Source: an uncultured Desulfuromonas sp. (lineage in GTDB: Bacteria > Desulfobacterota > Desulfuromonadia > Desulfuromonadales > Desulfuromonadaceae). Taken from it: 64,000 bases of DNA. Each line of letters begins with the position of its first letter. The stretch's first letter is position 1. The DNA lies in the NCBI RefSeq assembly GCF_963678835.1, contig NZ_OY787469.1, positions 496,001-560,000 of the forward strand. Direction: 5' to 3'. Below, one piece after another: positions 44,970 through 52,828 of the stretch. Under the pieces are notes generated by a model. The model had not been told where the DNA came from. It worked only from the letters and a program-made list of their open reading frames with translations, and ran no database searches. The translations under genes and the position numbers were made by a program.

Positions 44970-45389
44970 TTAAACACAACCGAGACAGGCTGCTGCGTAA
45001 GAATGGATTTTTCCTAAGATGGCGGCAATGCCGTTAGCCCGCTCCGTGGAAAGCACATCCATTAACCCGGCCCGTTCCAAAAGGTAGAAGTCGGCGTTAA
45101 CGATCTCCTGCGGATGGTAGCCGGAATAGACCGTAGCAATGATGGCCAGAATGCCGCGGACGATCAGGGTGTCACTGTCCCCTTGCAGCTCGACTTTGCC
45201 ATTGCGGCAATGCAACTCCAGCCAGACTTGGGACTGGCAGCCGGTGACTAGGTTGGCAGCCGATTTCTGTTCCTCTGTCAGCCTGGGCAGGGTGGTTGCC
45301 AACTCGGTCAGGTAGGCGAACTTGGTGAAACTGTCTTCCAGCTCCTCGAAGTCGGCAATAATCTTGTCCTGTAGGTCGTTTATGGTCAT
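44970..45389 (-). CDS. sufE: SufE family sulfur acceptor
   Basis: 139 aa. The active-site loop is NLVTGCQSQVW, with the persulfide-accepting Cys. LRGI-type RGILAIIATVYSG and GLMDVLSTERANGIAAIL complete the SufE fold. It ends in an unusual CLGCV tail with two extra Cys that could bind metal or pass sulfur on. SufE takes sulfur from SufS and lifts its activity. Its start overlaps the sufS stop by four bases. Confidence 0.92.
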   Translation of the reverse strand: MTINDLQDKIIADFEELEDSFTKFAYLTELATTLPRLTEEQKSAANLVTGCQSQVWLELHCRNGKVELQGDSDTLIVRGILAIIATVYSGYHPQEIVNADFYLLERAGLMDVLSTERANGIAAILGKIHSYAAACLGCV

Positions 45390-46624
45390 GGTTTGGATTC
45401 CTGGCGGCGCAGCACGTCGATGACTCGCGTTACCGAGTCAACCAGACTGTCGATCTCTGCCCTGCTGTTGTAAAAGGCTGGTGAGACCCGCACCGCACCG
45501 TTTAAGCCGAGTTCCTCGAACAACGGCTGGGCGCAGTGCTGGCCGGAGCGTACGGCGATGCCGAGTTTGTCCAGCAGCGTGGCGATGTCGTAAGGGTGGA
45601 GGTTGTCGACATTGAAACTTATCACCCCGGCCCGCCGCTGCGGCTGGCCAAGAATGTGCAAATCCGCAATGGCGCTGAGACGGGCGCAGCAGTAATCGGT
45701 CAGGTCCTGTTCGGCCCGCTGAACCGCGTCTCGGCCCAGACTGTTCAGATAGCGCAGGGCGGCGGCCAGGGCCACGGCTCCGGCACAGTTGGGCGTTCCG
45801 GCCTCAAAGGTATGGGGCAGGTCTTCGGCAACTGCCTGTTGCAGGTCGACTTTGGCCATCATGCCGCCGCCGAAACGGGTCGGTTGCAGTTGGCGGAGCA
45901 GGTTTTCCTTGGCATACAAAACCCCGATTCCGGCCGGTGCCAGAACTTTATGGCCGGAAAAACAGAAAAAGTCGCAATCCAGCTGTTGGACATCGATGAT
46001 TTCATGACGAATGCTTTGCGCGCCGTCCACCAGCACGGGGATGTCCCGCTGATGAGCCAGCTTGATGATGGTTTCAAGAGGGTTGACGGTGCCGAGCACA
46101 TTGGAGACCTGGGTCACGGCCACCAGGCGGGTTTTTTCGCTGAGCAGCTCGGTAAAGCGGTCCAGGCGCAGATCACCGTTATCCTCCAGCGGAATAACTT
46201 TGAGTCTGGCACCTTGTCTGCGACACAACATCTGCCAGGGAACCCAGTTGGAGTGATGTTCCATGGCGGAGACAATGATCTCATCGCCCGGCTTCAGGAA
46301 GGCATCGCCAAAGGAGGCGGCAACAAGGTTGATGGCATCAGTCGTGCCCGAGCAAAGGACAATTTCGCACGGATTGCGCGCGTTGATGAACGCACCAATC
46401 TCGGCACGGGCCAGCTCCCGGTGGGCGGTGGCCTTGGCACCGAGGGCGTAAATCCCCCGGTGGGGGTTGGCATTGTCATGGCGATAATGGTTTTGCAGGG
46501 CGTCGAGGACCGTAGTGGGCAACTGGGTGGTGGCTGCGTTGTCCAGGTAGATCAGCGGTCGGCCGTACACTGTTTCCTGCAGGATCGGAAAATCCCTGCG
46601 TATCTGTTCCACATCTATTGACAT
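45386..46624 (-). CDS. sufS: SufS-type cysteine desulfurase
   Basis: 412 aa, class II desulfurase length. PLP-site motifs: YLDNAATTQLP, VSAMEHHSNWVPWQ, DGAQSIRHEIIDVQQLDCDF, CFSGHKVLAPAGIGVLY with the Lys of the Schiff base, and the active Cys in VRSGQHCAQPLFEEL. It removes sulfur from cysteine for SufE. No sufBCD genes are near. Instead it follows a carrier-like and an isomerase-like gene on the same strand, so it may feed a special pathway. GGAG precedes the ATG. Confidence 0.93.
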   Translation of the reverse strand: MSIDVEQIRRDFPILQETVYGRPLIYLDNAATTQLPTTVLDALQNHYRHDNANPHRGIYALGAKATAHRELARAEIGAFINARNPCEIVLCSGTTDAINLVAASFGDAFLKPGDEIIVSAMEHHSNWVPWQMLCRRQGARLKVIPLEDNGDLRLDRFTELLSEKTRLVAVTQVSNVLGTVNPLETIIKLAHQRDIPVLVDGAQSIRHEIIDVQQLDCDFFCFSGHKVLAPAGIGVLYAKENLLRQLQPTRFGGGMMAKVDLQQAVAEDLPHTFEAGTPNCAGAVALAAALRYLNSLGRDAVQRAEQDLTDYCCARLSAIADLHILGQPQRRAGVISFNVDNLHPYDIATLLDKLGIAVRSGQHCAQPLFEELGLNGAVRVSPAFYNSRAEIDSLVDSVTRVIDVLRRQESKP

Positions 46625-46696
46625 GAGGAGCTCCGCAACAAGGTCTGAGCGACAGGATCCGCAGCCTTCTTGGAAAGCTGCGGATCCTGGTTACGC

Positions 46697-47104
46697 TTAA
46701 CGCAGTTTGGCCAGGACCACTGTGGTCAGGTCGGTGATGGTCTTAATGCGCACGCTTTCCTGTTCCGGGATGGAAATATGCAATTCCCGTTCCAGGGCCA
46801 TGAGCAGCAACACTTTCTTGCTGAATACCGAAGAGCTGCCGGTACAGGTCTGCGACAGATCGAGCCCTTTTAATTCGGCCGGCGTGACCGCCAGGGTCTT
46901 GGCCAGGCTGATCGCCGCCAGTTCCTGCAGGCTTTCGCTCTGACAGTCTTCTTCCTCAAGAAGAAACCGGCTTTTAAGGTAGTTGCGCAGATGAAAGAAC
47001 AACGCCTCCTGGTTCAGTTCCGGCAGGGCTTTTATCGCAGCGATTTGCTCAGCCGCCTGGTTCTTGGAGTCTAAGAGTTTTTCCTTAAGTGCTGTTGCCA
47101 ACAT
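46697..47104 (-). CDS. Acyl-carrier-protein-like protein of unknown function
   Basis: 135 aa. The first 60 residues are helical. The second half resembles an acyl carrier protein: LLLMALERELHISIPEQES followed by IKTITDLTTVVLAKL looks like helices II-III of ACP. The usual DSL attachment Ser is not in place; TGSSSVFSKK stands there, so modification by phosphopantetheine is uncertain. It lies between an isomerase-like gene and sufS on the same strand. I could not assign a role; a protein-bound sulfur or acyl carrier is one reading. Confidence 0.6.
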   Translation of the reverse strand: MLATALKEKLLDSKNQAAEQIAAIKALPELNQEALFFHLRNYLKSRFLLEEEDCQSESLQELAAISLAKTLAVTPAELKGLDLSQTCTGSSSVFSKKVLLLMALERELHISIPEQESVRIKTITDLTTVVLAKLR

Positions 47105-47163
47105 GATTCCGCTCCTGTCGGGATTCTTGCTTCACCAAACCGTCATCCATCGGGCTCACTGGC

Positions 47164-48711
47164 TCAGGCGGCCACAATCTCCATCCTCAGCAGTTCGCCG
47201 AGGGCGATCAGGTCGTCAAGGTGATCGCCATAGACCAGTGGCACATGGTTGCCGAAAGCGACCTGCTTGTTAAAGAAGTCTTTGTCGCTTTTCACGGTGA
47301 AGAAGACCCCTTCGCTGCAGTTTTTATCGGTGTAGCCCACGCCGCCGACGATGGTCCCTTTGGCGACGAACAGTTTGCTGCAGGTCGGGTCGAAGCGGCA
47401 CATGGTGATGGTCTGGCCGATATCCTTTTTGAAGTCGTAACGGATGGTGGCTCCAAATTCGGCATCGCGGGCAAAGGCGCGCAGGGCATAGGAGGATTCG
47501 GCACTGTCAAAACCCTTCATTTTGCGGTTGGGAACCGAATGGAAGGTCAGCATGACATTCTCCTGCTCGCCGAGATCCGGGATATCCTGTTCCTGCGATT
47601 GGTCCGCTTTGAAGAAGGTTGGCCGCACATTAACCCGTTTGCCGTTTTTCAGCAGGGTCGGAAAGGTATTGCCCATGTACGGGGCGGCGTTGGCTAGGTT
47701 CATCAGAGTCACCATGGAGATCAGGGCAGGGATGTCATACTCACAGGCCGATGGAATCCCTTCTTCATTGAGCATGGAATGGATAAAGCAAGGGGTGATC
47801 TTTTCCTGGTTCAGGCGCCGCGTCGCACAGGCGTCCGGGCAGGGCATGGAAAAGGCGTTGCACTCGTTGTGAACCAGGAACTTTTTGACTGTCGCATAGG
47901 CCATGACCGAGCGCAGCACATTCTCCCTGGTCATATCGCATTCGACCGCACCGGCAATCATTTTATCCGTCAGCGCGTTGATCTCTGCCATTTCGGCGTC
48001 GGTGGGGTTGAGACCGCTCACCCCGGGGGTGGTATGGTTACTGTCCGCGGCAATGTGCTGGGTCTGGTCAAGGAGCTCATGGACATCGACATAGCGGAAT
48101 TTGACGCCGAGAACATCGCTCACTTTTTCCAGGGACAGGAATGAATCAAGGGCACTCAGGGAAATATTGGAATTTCCGCGCGGGGCAAGCAGGATTTTGG
48201 TCTGTTGCAGCGCTTTACGGACGCGCAGGAGTTTCAGTTTATCCACCGTGTCTTCCCAACACATGGTGGGGTAGGCTTCCAGGCCGCGAGCGAGGATCGG
48301 TGCGGCGGTGCAGGTGATATGCAGGGCGTTTTCCGCGAACATTACCGGTTTTTTGTAGCGTTGGGCAAATTCAATGATGACATCGAAACCGCGTCCGGCC
48401 TGACCAAACAGATAGACATCGACCTCTTCCACATGGCCGGCTATTTTTGCCAGCATTTCATCGGTGACCGCGAATTCCTCGTTGCGGTCAATGAAGATCG
48501 GTTCCAGCAGGTTGACTTCCTTGGCGACATAGGTTTCTACATCGGCAAGAAAAGCGGCATAAATTTCCTGATTGATCTTGAGATCAAAATCCTTGGTCAG
48601 TCCGACTCCGCTACCGAAGCGGCAGGGTCCTTCGAAAACGTAGTCATGGTGCATGGCTACAAAGACTGGTTTGACATTTAACTTTACATCTAACGTCCGT
48701 TCGATCGACAT
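47164..48711 (-). CDS. L-fucose/arabinose isomerase-like protein
   Basis: 515 aa. The C-terminal part has the FucI/AraA family layout: PSACEYDIPALISMVTLMNL (metal-ligand Glu after ACE), SKLFVAKGTIVGGV, and GNHVPLVYGDHLDDLIALGE with the conserved His. The N-terminal Rossmann-like domains show VDVYLFGQAGRGFDVIIEFA. The family interconverts aldose and ketose sugars with a divalent metal; distant members act on sulfo- or other sugars. Some FucI metal ligands were not obvious, so the substrate is probably unusual. First gene of the unit with the carrier-like protein, SufS and SufE, divergent from a GntR regulator. Confidence 0.75.
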   Translation of the reverse strand: MSIERTLDVKLNVKPVFVAMHHDYVFEGPCRFGSGVGLTKDFDLKINQEIYAAFLADVETYVAKEVNLLEPIFIDRNEEFAVTDEMLAKIAGHVEEVDVYLFGQAGRGFDVIIEFAQRYKKPVMFAENALHITCTAAPILARGLEAYPTMCWEDTVDKLKLLRVRKALQQTKILLAPRGNSNISLSALDSFLSLEKVSDVLGVKFRYVDVHELLDQTQHIAADSNHTTPGVSGLNPTDAEMAEINALTDKMIAGAVECDMTRENVLRSVMAYATVKKFLVHNECNAFSMPCPDACATRRLNQEKITPCFIHSMLNEEGIPSACEYDIPALISMVTLMNLANAAPYMGNTFPTLLKNGKRVNVRPTFFKADQSQEQDIPDLGEQENVMLTFHSVPNRKMKGFDSAESSYALRAFARDAEFGATIRYDFKKDIGQTITMCRFDPTCSKLFVAKGTIVGGVGYTDKNCSEGVFFTVKSDKDFFNKQVAFGNHVPLVYGDHLDDLIALGELLRMEIVAA

Positions 48712-48778
48712 AACAACACTCCTTTTGTGTGATAGCTGGTCATCCAGCTGGCTTTGTCGTCCTTGGCCTGGTATATTA

Positions 48779-48824
48779 CCGAATGCAACATTGAATTCAG
48801 TATTGAATTCAATGTTGCATTCGG
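48779..48824. promoter_or_regulatory. Perfect 20-bp inverted repeat, operator of the isomerase/GntR pair
   Basis: Arms CCGAATGCAACATTGAATTC (48779-48798) and its exact complement (48805-48824) with 6 bases between. It lies 67 bases upstream of the isomerase-like gene and 200 bases before the GntR gene. A second reading is a cruciform or a pair of overlapping GAATTC-centred sites. Nothing else is seen in 48712-49024. Confidence 0.8.
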
Positions 48825-49024
48825 AGTGTTCGAAGTCAAGAAATTTTCGAGCTATATGGGATAGGTCGGATCGGTAACAATCTGTTTCCGAGACGGAAAA
48901 TCACCGCCAAGATGGCCTGTTCTTGCGGCTTACTGAAAATTATTATATAAACCGCAGGCAGCTGTTTTTTCTTTTATGCCATCGGCAGGAAGGAAAACTG
49001 GAGGCTGCAGACAAGGAGAAGTGA

Positions 49025-49666
49025 ATGCAGGAAGACTCGCTAGAAGTTCAAACCTATCTCAAAATCAGGAACATGATGCTCAACTTCGAACTGATCCCCG
49101 GCCAGCGGTTGGTGATCAGCGAGTTAGCCGAGCAACTCGGGGTCAGTCGTACTCCGGTGAAGATTGCGGTGATCATGCTGTACAAGGAGGGGTACCTCGA
49201 TTATTTGGCCCGCAAAAGTTATTATATGGTCCATCAACTCACCAAAGAGGAGCATGATCAGTTGCATGATTTCCGGCGCTTTCTGGAACTCGGTGCCGCA
49301 GAAAAGGCTATCATCAACATCACCCCGGAAAGCCTGCAGGAGATGGAGCACCGGGCTCAGGTCATCAGGGAGACTGCTGCGTCGGACGATCATCGCCTGC
49401 GCTTCACTCTGGAACTGAATTTTCATTCATTGATTCTTGAACTCAGTGAAAACCGGTATATCCTGGACACCTTCCGTGACACCTTTCAGCGGTTTTTTAT
49501 GCGCCGCCACATCAGCCGTCACTACGGTGCTCGCTACGAAGAGTTTTTGAATGAGCACGATGCCATTGTCGAGGCTTTCCGCAGTGAAGATATCGTCCGG
49601 GTCCGCGAGGCCCTGCTTGAGCATATCAACAACGGCAAAGAGTTTATTGATTCCATCTATTTCTGA
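49025..49666 (+). CDS. GntR family regulator, FadR/FCD subfamily
   Basis: 213 aa (AAGGAGAAGTGA before the ATG). N-terminal winged HTH: LIPGQRLVISELAEQLGVSR, TPVKIAVIMLYKEGYL. The C-terminal helical FCD effector domain includes RRFLELGAAEKAI, LNFHSLILELSENRYIL, and EHDAIVEAFRSEDI with metal-binding His positions. FCD regulators usually sense organic acids or sugar acids. Divergent from the isomerase unit across the palindrome, so it most likely controls that unit. Confidence 0.92.
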   Translation: MQEDSLEVQTYLKIRNMMLNFELIPGQRLVISELAEQLGVSRTPVKIAVIMLYKEGYLDYLARKSYYMVHQLTKEEHDQLHDFRRFLELGAAEKAIINITPESLQEMEHRAQVIRETAASDDHRLRFTLELNFHSLILELSENRYILDTFRDTFQRFFMRRHISRHYGARYEEFLNEHDAIVEAFRSEDIVRVREALLEHINNGKEFIDSIYF

Positions 49667-49715
49667 TCTCCGGTTCCCGCCGCCAGATGCCCAAGGAAGA
49701 GCGCATGAAGAGCGC

Positions 49716-49819
49716 AGGGGACGTTGTTGATATTTTGACATTCTAAAAAGACCTTTTCTTCTGCCGTGGCACCGAAGACAGCATATGCAAATCAAAAGGA
49801 GACCAATCGGTCACCTCAG
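49716..49819 (+). repeat. Family-4 repeat, copy 3
   Basis: Starts AGGGGACG and ends CGGTCACCTCAG, matching 40921-41022 and 41418-41521; it abuts the chemoreceptor terminator. Confidence 0.85.
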
Positions 49820-49869
49820 AGAAACAACAAAGCCCGCATCAAGTTTGATGCGGGCTTTGTTGTTTCTCT
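49819..49869 (-). terminator. Terminator of the chemoreceptor gene
   Basis: A stem of more than 20 bp (GAGAAACAACAAAGCCCGCA... and complement) with a short loop; on the minus strand it ends in T-rich sequence. A degenerate copy lies at 41522-41572. Confidence 0.85.
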
Positions 49870-52153
49870 AACGAGCAATCATCTTCGTGGTCTGACTCAA
49901 CTTGAAGCGAGACAACATGGTATGTAATTGATCGGCCTGCGACGAGAGCTGCTCGGCAGCGGCGGCACTCTCTTCGGCACTGACCGTATTGAGTTGCGTG
50001 ACCTGATCAATCTGATCCAGCCCTTGTGAAATCTGGCTGACGCCGTCGGTCTGCTCGTTGGACGCCTGAGCGATTTCATCGGCCAAATCCGTGACCTTGG
50101 TGACACGCTGCATGATCTCGTTGAGAGCGTCGGCGGTTTCGGCGGCGATGTGGCTGCCGCTTTGCGCTTTACCCACGGAGTTTTTAATCATCTCGGTGGT
50201 TTCGTGAGCGGCCTTGGTGCAGCGGGCGGCGAGGTTGCGGACTTCTTCGGCGACCACGGCAAAGCCTTTGCCGTGCTGTCCGGCACGGGCCGCCTCAACG
50301 GCGGCATTGAGCGCCAGCAGATTGGTTTGGAAGGCGATCTCGTCAATGACTTTGATGATCTTGGAGATGTTGGCGCTGGATTCGTTGATGGCATCCATGG
50401 CGCTGATCATCTCGGCCATGCTGGTGTTGCCCTGTTCGGCAGCGGCTTTGGTTTCTCCGGCCAACACACTGGCCTGATGGGCGTTGTCGGCATTGTGACG
50501 AATCTGGGCACCGATCTCGGTCATGGAGGAGGCAATCTCTTCGAGAGAACTGGCCTGTTCGGTGGCCCCTTGTGACAAGGTCTGGCTGCTGGCGGCAACC
50601 TCGGAGCTGCCGGAGGAGATCTGGTCACTGGTGGAGTGGACCAGCTCAAGCACTTGAATCATGCTGGCATTGGTTTTGGCCAGCGGCTGTTTGATCAGGC
50701 CGTTGGCTTCAAAGGTGAAATCACCGGCGGCCAGTTTCTCGAATGCGGTGATCACTTCGTGTTGCAAGTTGTCGGCAAAGGCGTCCATGGCTGCGGCCAT
50801 TTCCCCCAGTTCATCGTTGCGCTGCAGATTGATGCGGCTGTCGAGGTCGCCTTGCTCCAGTGCGGTGAGCATGGCAATCGCGTGCTGAATGGGGCGTGTT
50901 GTGGAGCGGGCCAGCAGGACGGCTACGCCGACAATGGCGATCAGGCACAGGCCGCCGAGAATGGAAACCAGCCATTTAAGGTGGGTGAGTTCGGCAAAGG
51001 CCTCGGCCACGTGAATCTCGGAGAGCAGCGCCCATGTTGTTGTGCCGATTTGCAACGGTGTATAGGCGGATAACACCGGTTGGCCGTTGTCGTCGGTGAT
51101 GATTTGCGTGCCGGTGGCGCCAGAGAGGGCGAGACGGGTTGCTTCCGTGTCGACTTGCCCCAGCTGCGGATTGGCAAACGCCGCGCGCACGGAATGGTTT
51201 TGGGCGTCAAGATGGGAATCTGAGCGCATCAGTTTGTCTTTCCCCACCAGATACGATTCACCGGTTTCGCCGAGGCCGGAACGTTCGGTCATGATGGCAT
51301 TGAGGGTGTCGATGGGAAACTGAAACATGGCCACACCGATTTTGGTGTCGCCGTCAAAGATGGGGCAGGCAATGAATCCGGCCGGGTCGTTATAGGATGG
51401 GAAATAGCGGGCATAATCAACCAGAACCACGTGGTCTTTGCGGGTAGAGGCATTGGCGCTTCGAAATGCTTCGCCGAAGTTGGTCTGGGCATAGGGTCCG
51501 TTGAGCAGCGAGGTGCTGTAGTCGAGTTCCTTGAACACGGAATAGACAATGTTTCCGGTCGCGGAATCGACCAGAAAGATGTCGTAATAGCCGAACCGCT
51601 GCAAAAAATTGCGAAATATCGGGTGGAACCGGCCATGCAGGGCACTGTAACGCGATTGATCGTCGGCTTGGTCGAGTTTCTCTTTGGCGCCGAGCGGGTT
51701 GCGGTTGGCGCGAATGTAGTGATATTGCAGAGCGATGGATTCATCGTCGAGCTTTGAGAAAAGCTGCGACACATCAGGAGCCGCGCCGTTGTTGCGCTTG
51801 CGGTATTCGGCGGCAAATTCCTGGCGGTAATAGCTGCCAAGCTGGTCGCGCATGGTGGTGATATCGTCGGCGGTGTAATGATTGTCGGCGATCATGTCGG
51901 CGGCGGCTTGTTTGAATTGCGCCATGGCTTCGACCACCATGCGGTCTTCGGCAAACGACAGCATCTGGTTGGTCACGGTTTCAAAGTAGCGCTGCACCGA
52001 AGCGCGCTTGGTGTCGCGAACGCTTTCCAGATGGTGAAAGGCGGATTCCGAGAACGAGGAGGAAGCGTTGTGCAGATAGACACCGGCGAGAATGGCAAAC
52101 GGGACAAGCCCGGCAAGAAAAAAGGCGAGAAAAAGTTTGGTTCCGAATTTCAT
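49868..52153 (-). CDS. Methyl-accepting chemotaxis protein
   Basis: 761 codons from the ATG at 52153 (GGAG six bases upstream). First membrane segment [20 protein letters not shown], a large periplasmic sensor of about 370 residues (Cache-like: HFRFH-type [32 protein letters not shown]), second segment at about 395-415, HAMP ([17 protein letters not shown]), then the signalling hairpin [40 protein letters not shown]. It signals to CheA; the ligand is unknown. No CheB/CheR-docking pentapeptide at the C terminus. Confidence 0.94.
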   Translation of the reverse strand: MKFGTKLFLAFFLAGLVPFAILAGVYLHNASSSFSESAFHHLESVRDTKRASVQRYFETVTNQMLSFAEDRMVVEAMAQFKQAAADMIADNHYTADDITTMRDQLGSYYRQEFAAEYRKRNNGAAPDVSQLFSKLDDESIALQYHYIRANRNPLGAKEKLDQADDQSRYSALHGRFHPIFRNFLQRFGYYDIFLVDSATGNIVYSVFKELDYSTSLLNGPYAQTNFGEAFRSANASTRKDHVVLVDYARYFPSYNDPAGFIACPIFDGDTKIGVAMFQFPIDTLNAIMTERSGLGETGESYLVGKDKLMRSDSHLDAQNHSVRAAFANPQLGQVDTEATRLALSGATGTQIITDDNGQPVLSAYTPLQIGTTTWALLSEIHVAEAFAELTHLKWLVSILGGLCLIAIVGVAVLLARSTTRPIQHAIAMLTALEQGDLDSRINLQRNDELGEMAAAMDAFADNLQHEVITAFEKLAAGDFTFEANGLIKQPLAKTNASMIQVLELVHSTSDQISSGSSEVAASSQTLSQGATEQASSLEEIASSMTEIGAQIRHNADNAHQASVLAGETKAAAEQGNTSMAEMISAMDAINESSANISKIIKVIDEIAFQTNLLALNAAVEAARAGQHGKGFAVVAEEVRNLAARCTKAAHETTEMIKNSVGKAQSGSHIAAETADALNEIMQRVTKVTDLADEIAQASNEQTDGVSQISQGLDQIDQVTQLNTVSAEESAAAAEQLSSQADQLHTMLSRFKLSQTTKMIAR

Positions 52154-52410
52154 CTGAATCTCCATTGATTAAATATACGGCAACATTGCATGATCTCAGG
52201 GGGCTGCTGTGACCCGTGAGATAATTTAACTTTAATGGTATGCAGGCTGAATAATATAGATCAGTGGTCTAATCTCTGACAACAATTTAGTTAGAAATAT
52301 GCGATATGGTAAATTTGTCGCGTTTCTCCGGGCTTGCGGGCGGTGTCGAAGTTCGGGGCTCGATCATTCACGGAGAACGTGACCAGAACGATAAGTTTTA
52401 TGTCAAAAAC

Positions 52411-52424
52411 CACAACATGTTGTG
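52411..52424. promoter_or_regulatory. NrdR-box-like palindrome
   Basis: CACAACATGTTGTG is a perfect palindrome differing at two positions from the core of the NrdR box (CACAATATATTGTG). It lies just upstream of the nrdD promoter. A second box at the usual distance was not clear. Confidence 0.5.
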
Positions 52425-52431
52425 AATCCGC

Positions 52432-52459
52432 TTGACACACACCACAATCTCAGATAAAG
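52432..52459 (+). promoter_or_regulatory. Candidate sigma-70 promoter of the nrdD operon
   Basis: TTGACA (52432-52437) and AGATAAAG near 52453-52459 with a spacing of about 16. The expected transcript start falls just before the riboswitch. Confidence 0.5.
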
Positions 52460-52497
52460 GTAACCAAAAATATCCACATTGAAATGTGGACGTCATA

Positions 52498-52680
52498 TTG
52501 GATCACGGTGCCCAACGGGAGTTTAAATATCTCCTGAGGCTTGATAGGGAAGAGGGGTGCAACTCCCCCGCGGACCCGCCGCTGTAAACGTGGACAACAG
52601 GCTCCATGCCACTGGTTTAACCGGGAAGGCGCCTGAAGGATGAAGCGTAAGCCAGAAGACCTGCCTGATCCCAACACTCA
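52498..52680 (+). ncRNA. Cobalamin (B12) riboswitch upstream of nrdD
   Basis: It contains the conserved blocks in order: GGGAAGAGGGGTGCAACTCC, CCGCGGACCCGCCGCTGTAA, GCCACTGG, CGGGAAGGCGCC, and the B12 box AAGCCAGAAGACCTGCCTG. A terminator-type hairpin follows at 52736. With B12 bound it should stop expression of the class III reductase, consistent with a B12-dependent class II enzyme elsewhere in the genome. Confidence 0.95.
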
Positions 52681-52735
52681 ATGATTCCTCGTGGTAAAGG
52701 GAGAGTGACGCATGCATCCGGATTTTAAATACGCG

Positions 52736-52770
52736 AAGTCCGCAGGGAGCTTTGGCCCCTGCGGACTTTT
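52736..52770 (+). terminator. Riboswitch expression-platform terminator
   Basis: AAGTCCGCAGGG / CCCTGCGGACTT stem followed by TTTT, between riboswitch and nrdD. An equivalent hairpin follows the riboswitch at 61862. Confidence 0.8.
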
Positions 52771-52828
52771 GCGTTTCCGGTGCTGACTGTCTCCTGTGCC
52801 GCGGTTTAACCTGATGAAGGAGCAGTCG

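Noticed and set aside
46697-47104. Calling the 135-residue protein a true acyl carrier protein
   Set aside because: The helix II-III pattern is similar, but the DSL motif with the phosphopantetheine Ser is not visible, so only an ACP-like label is given.
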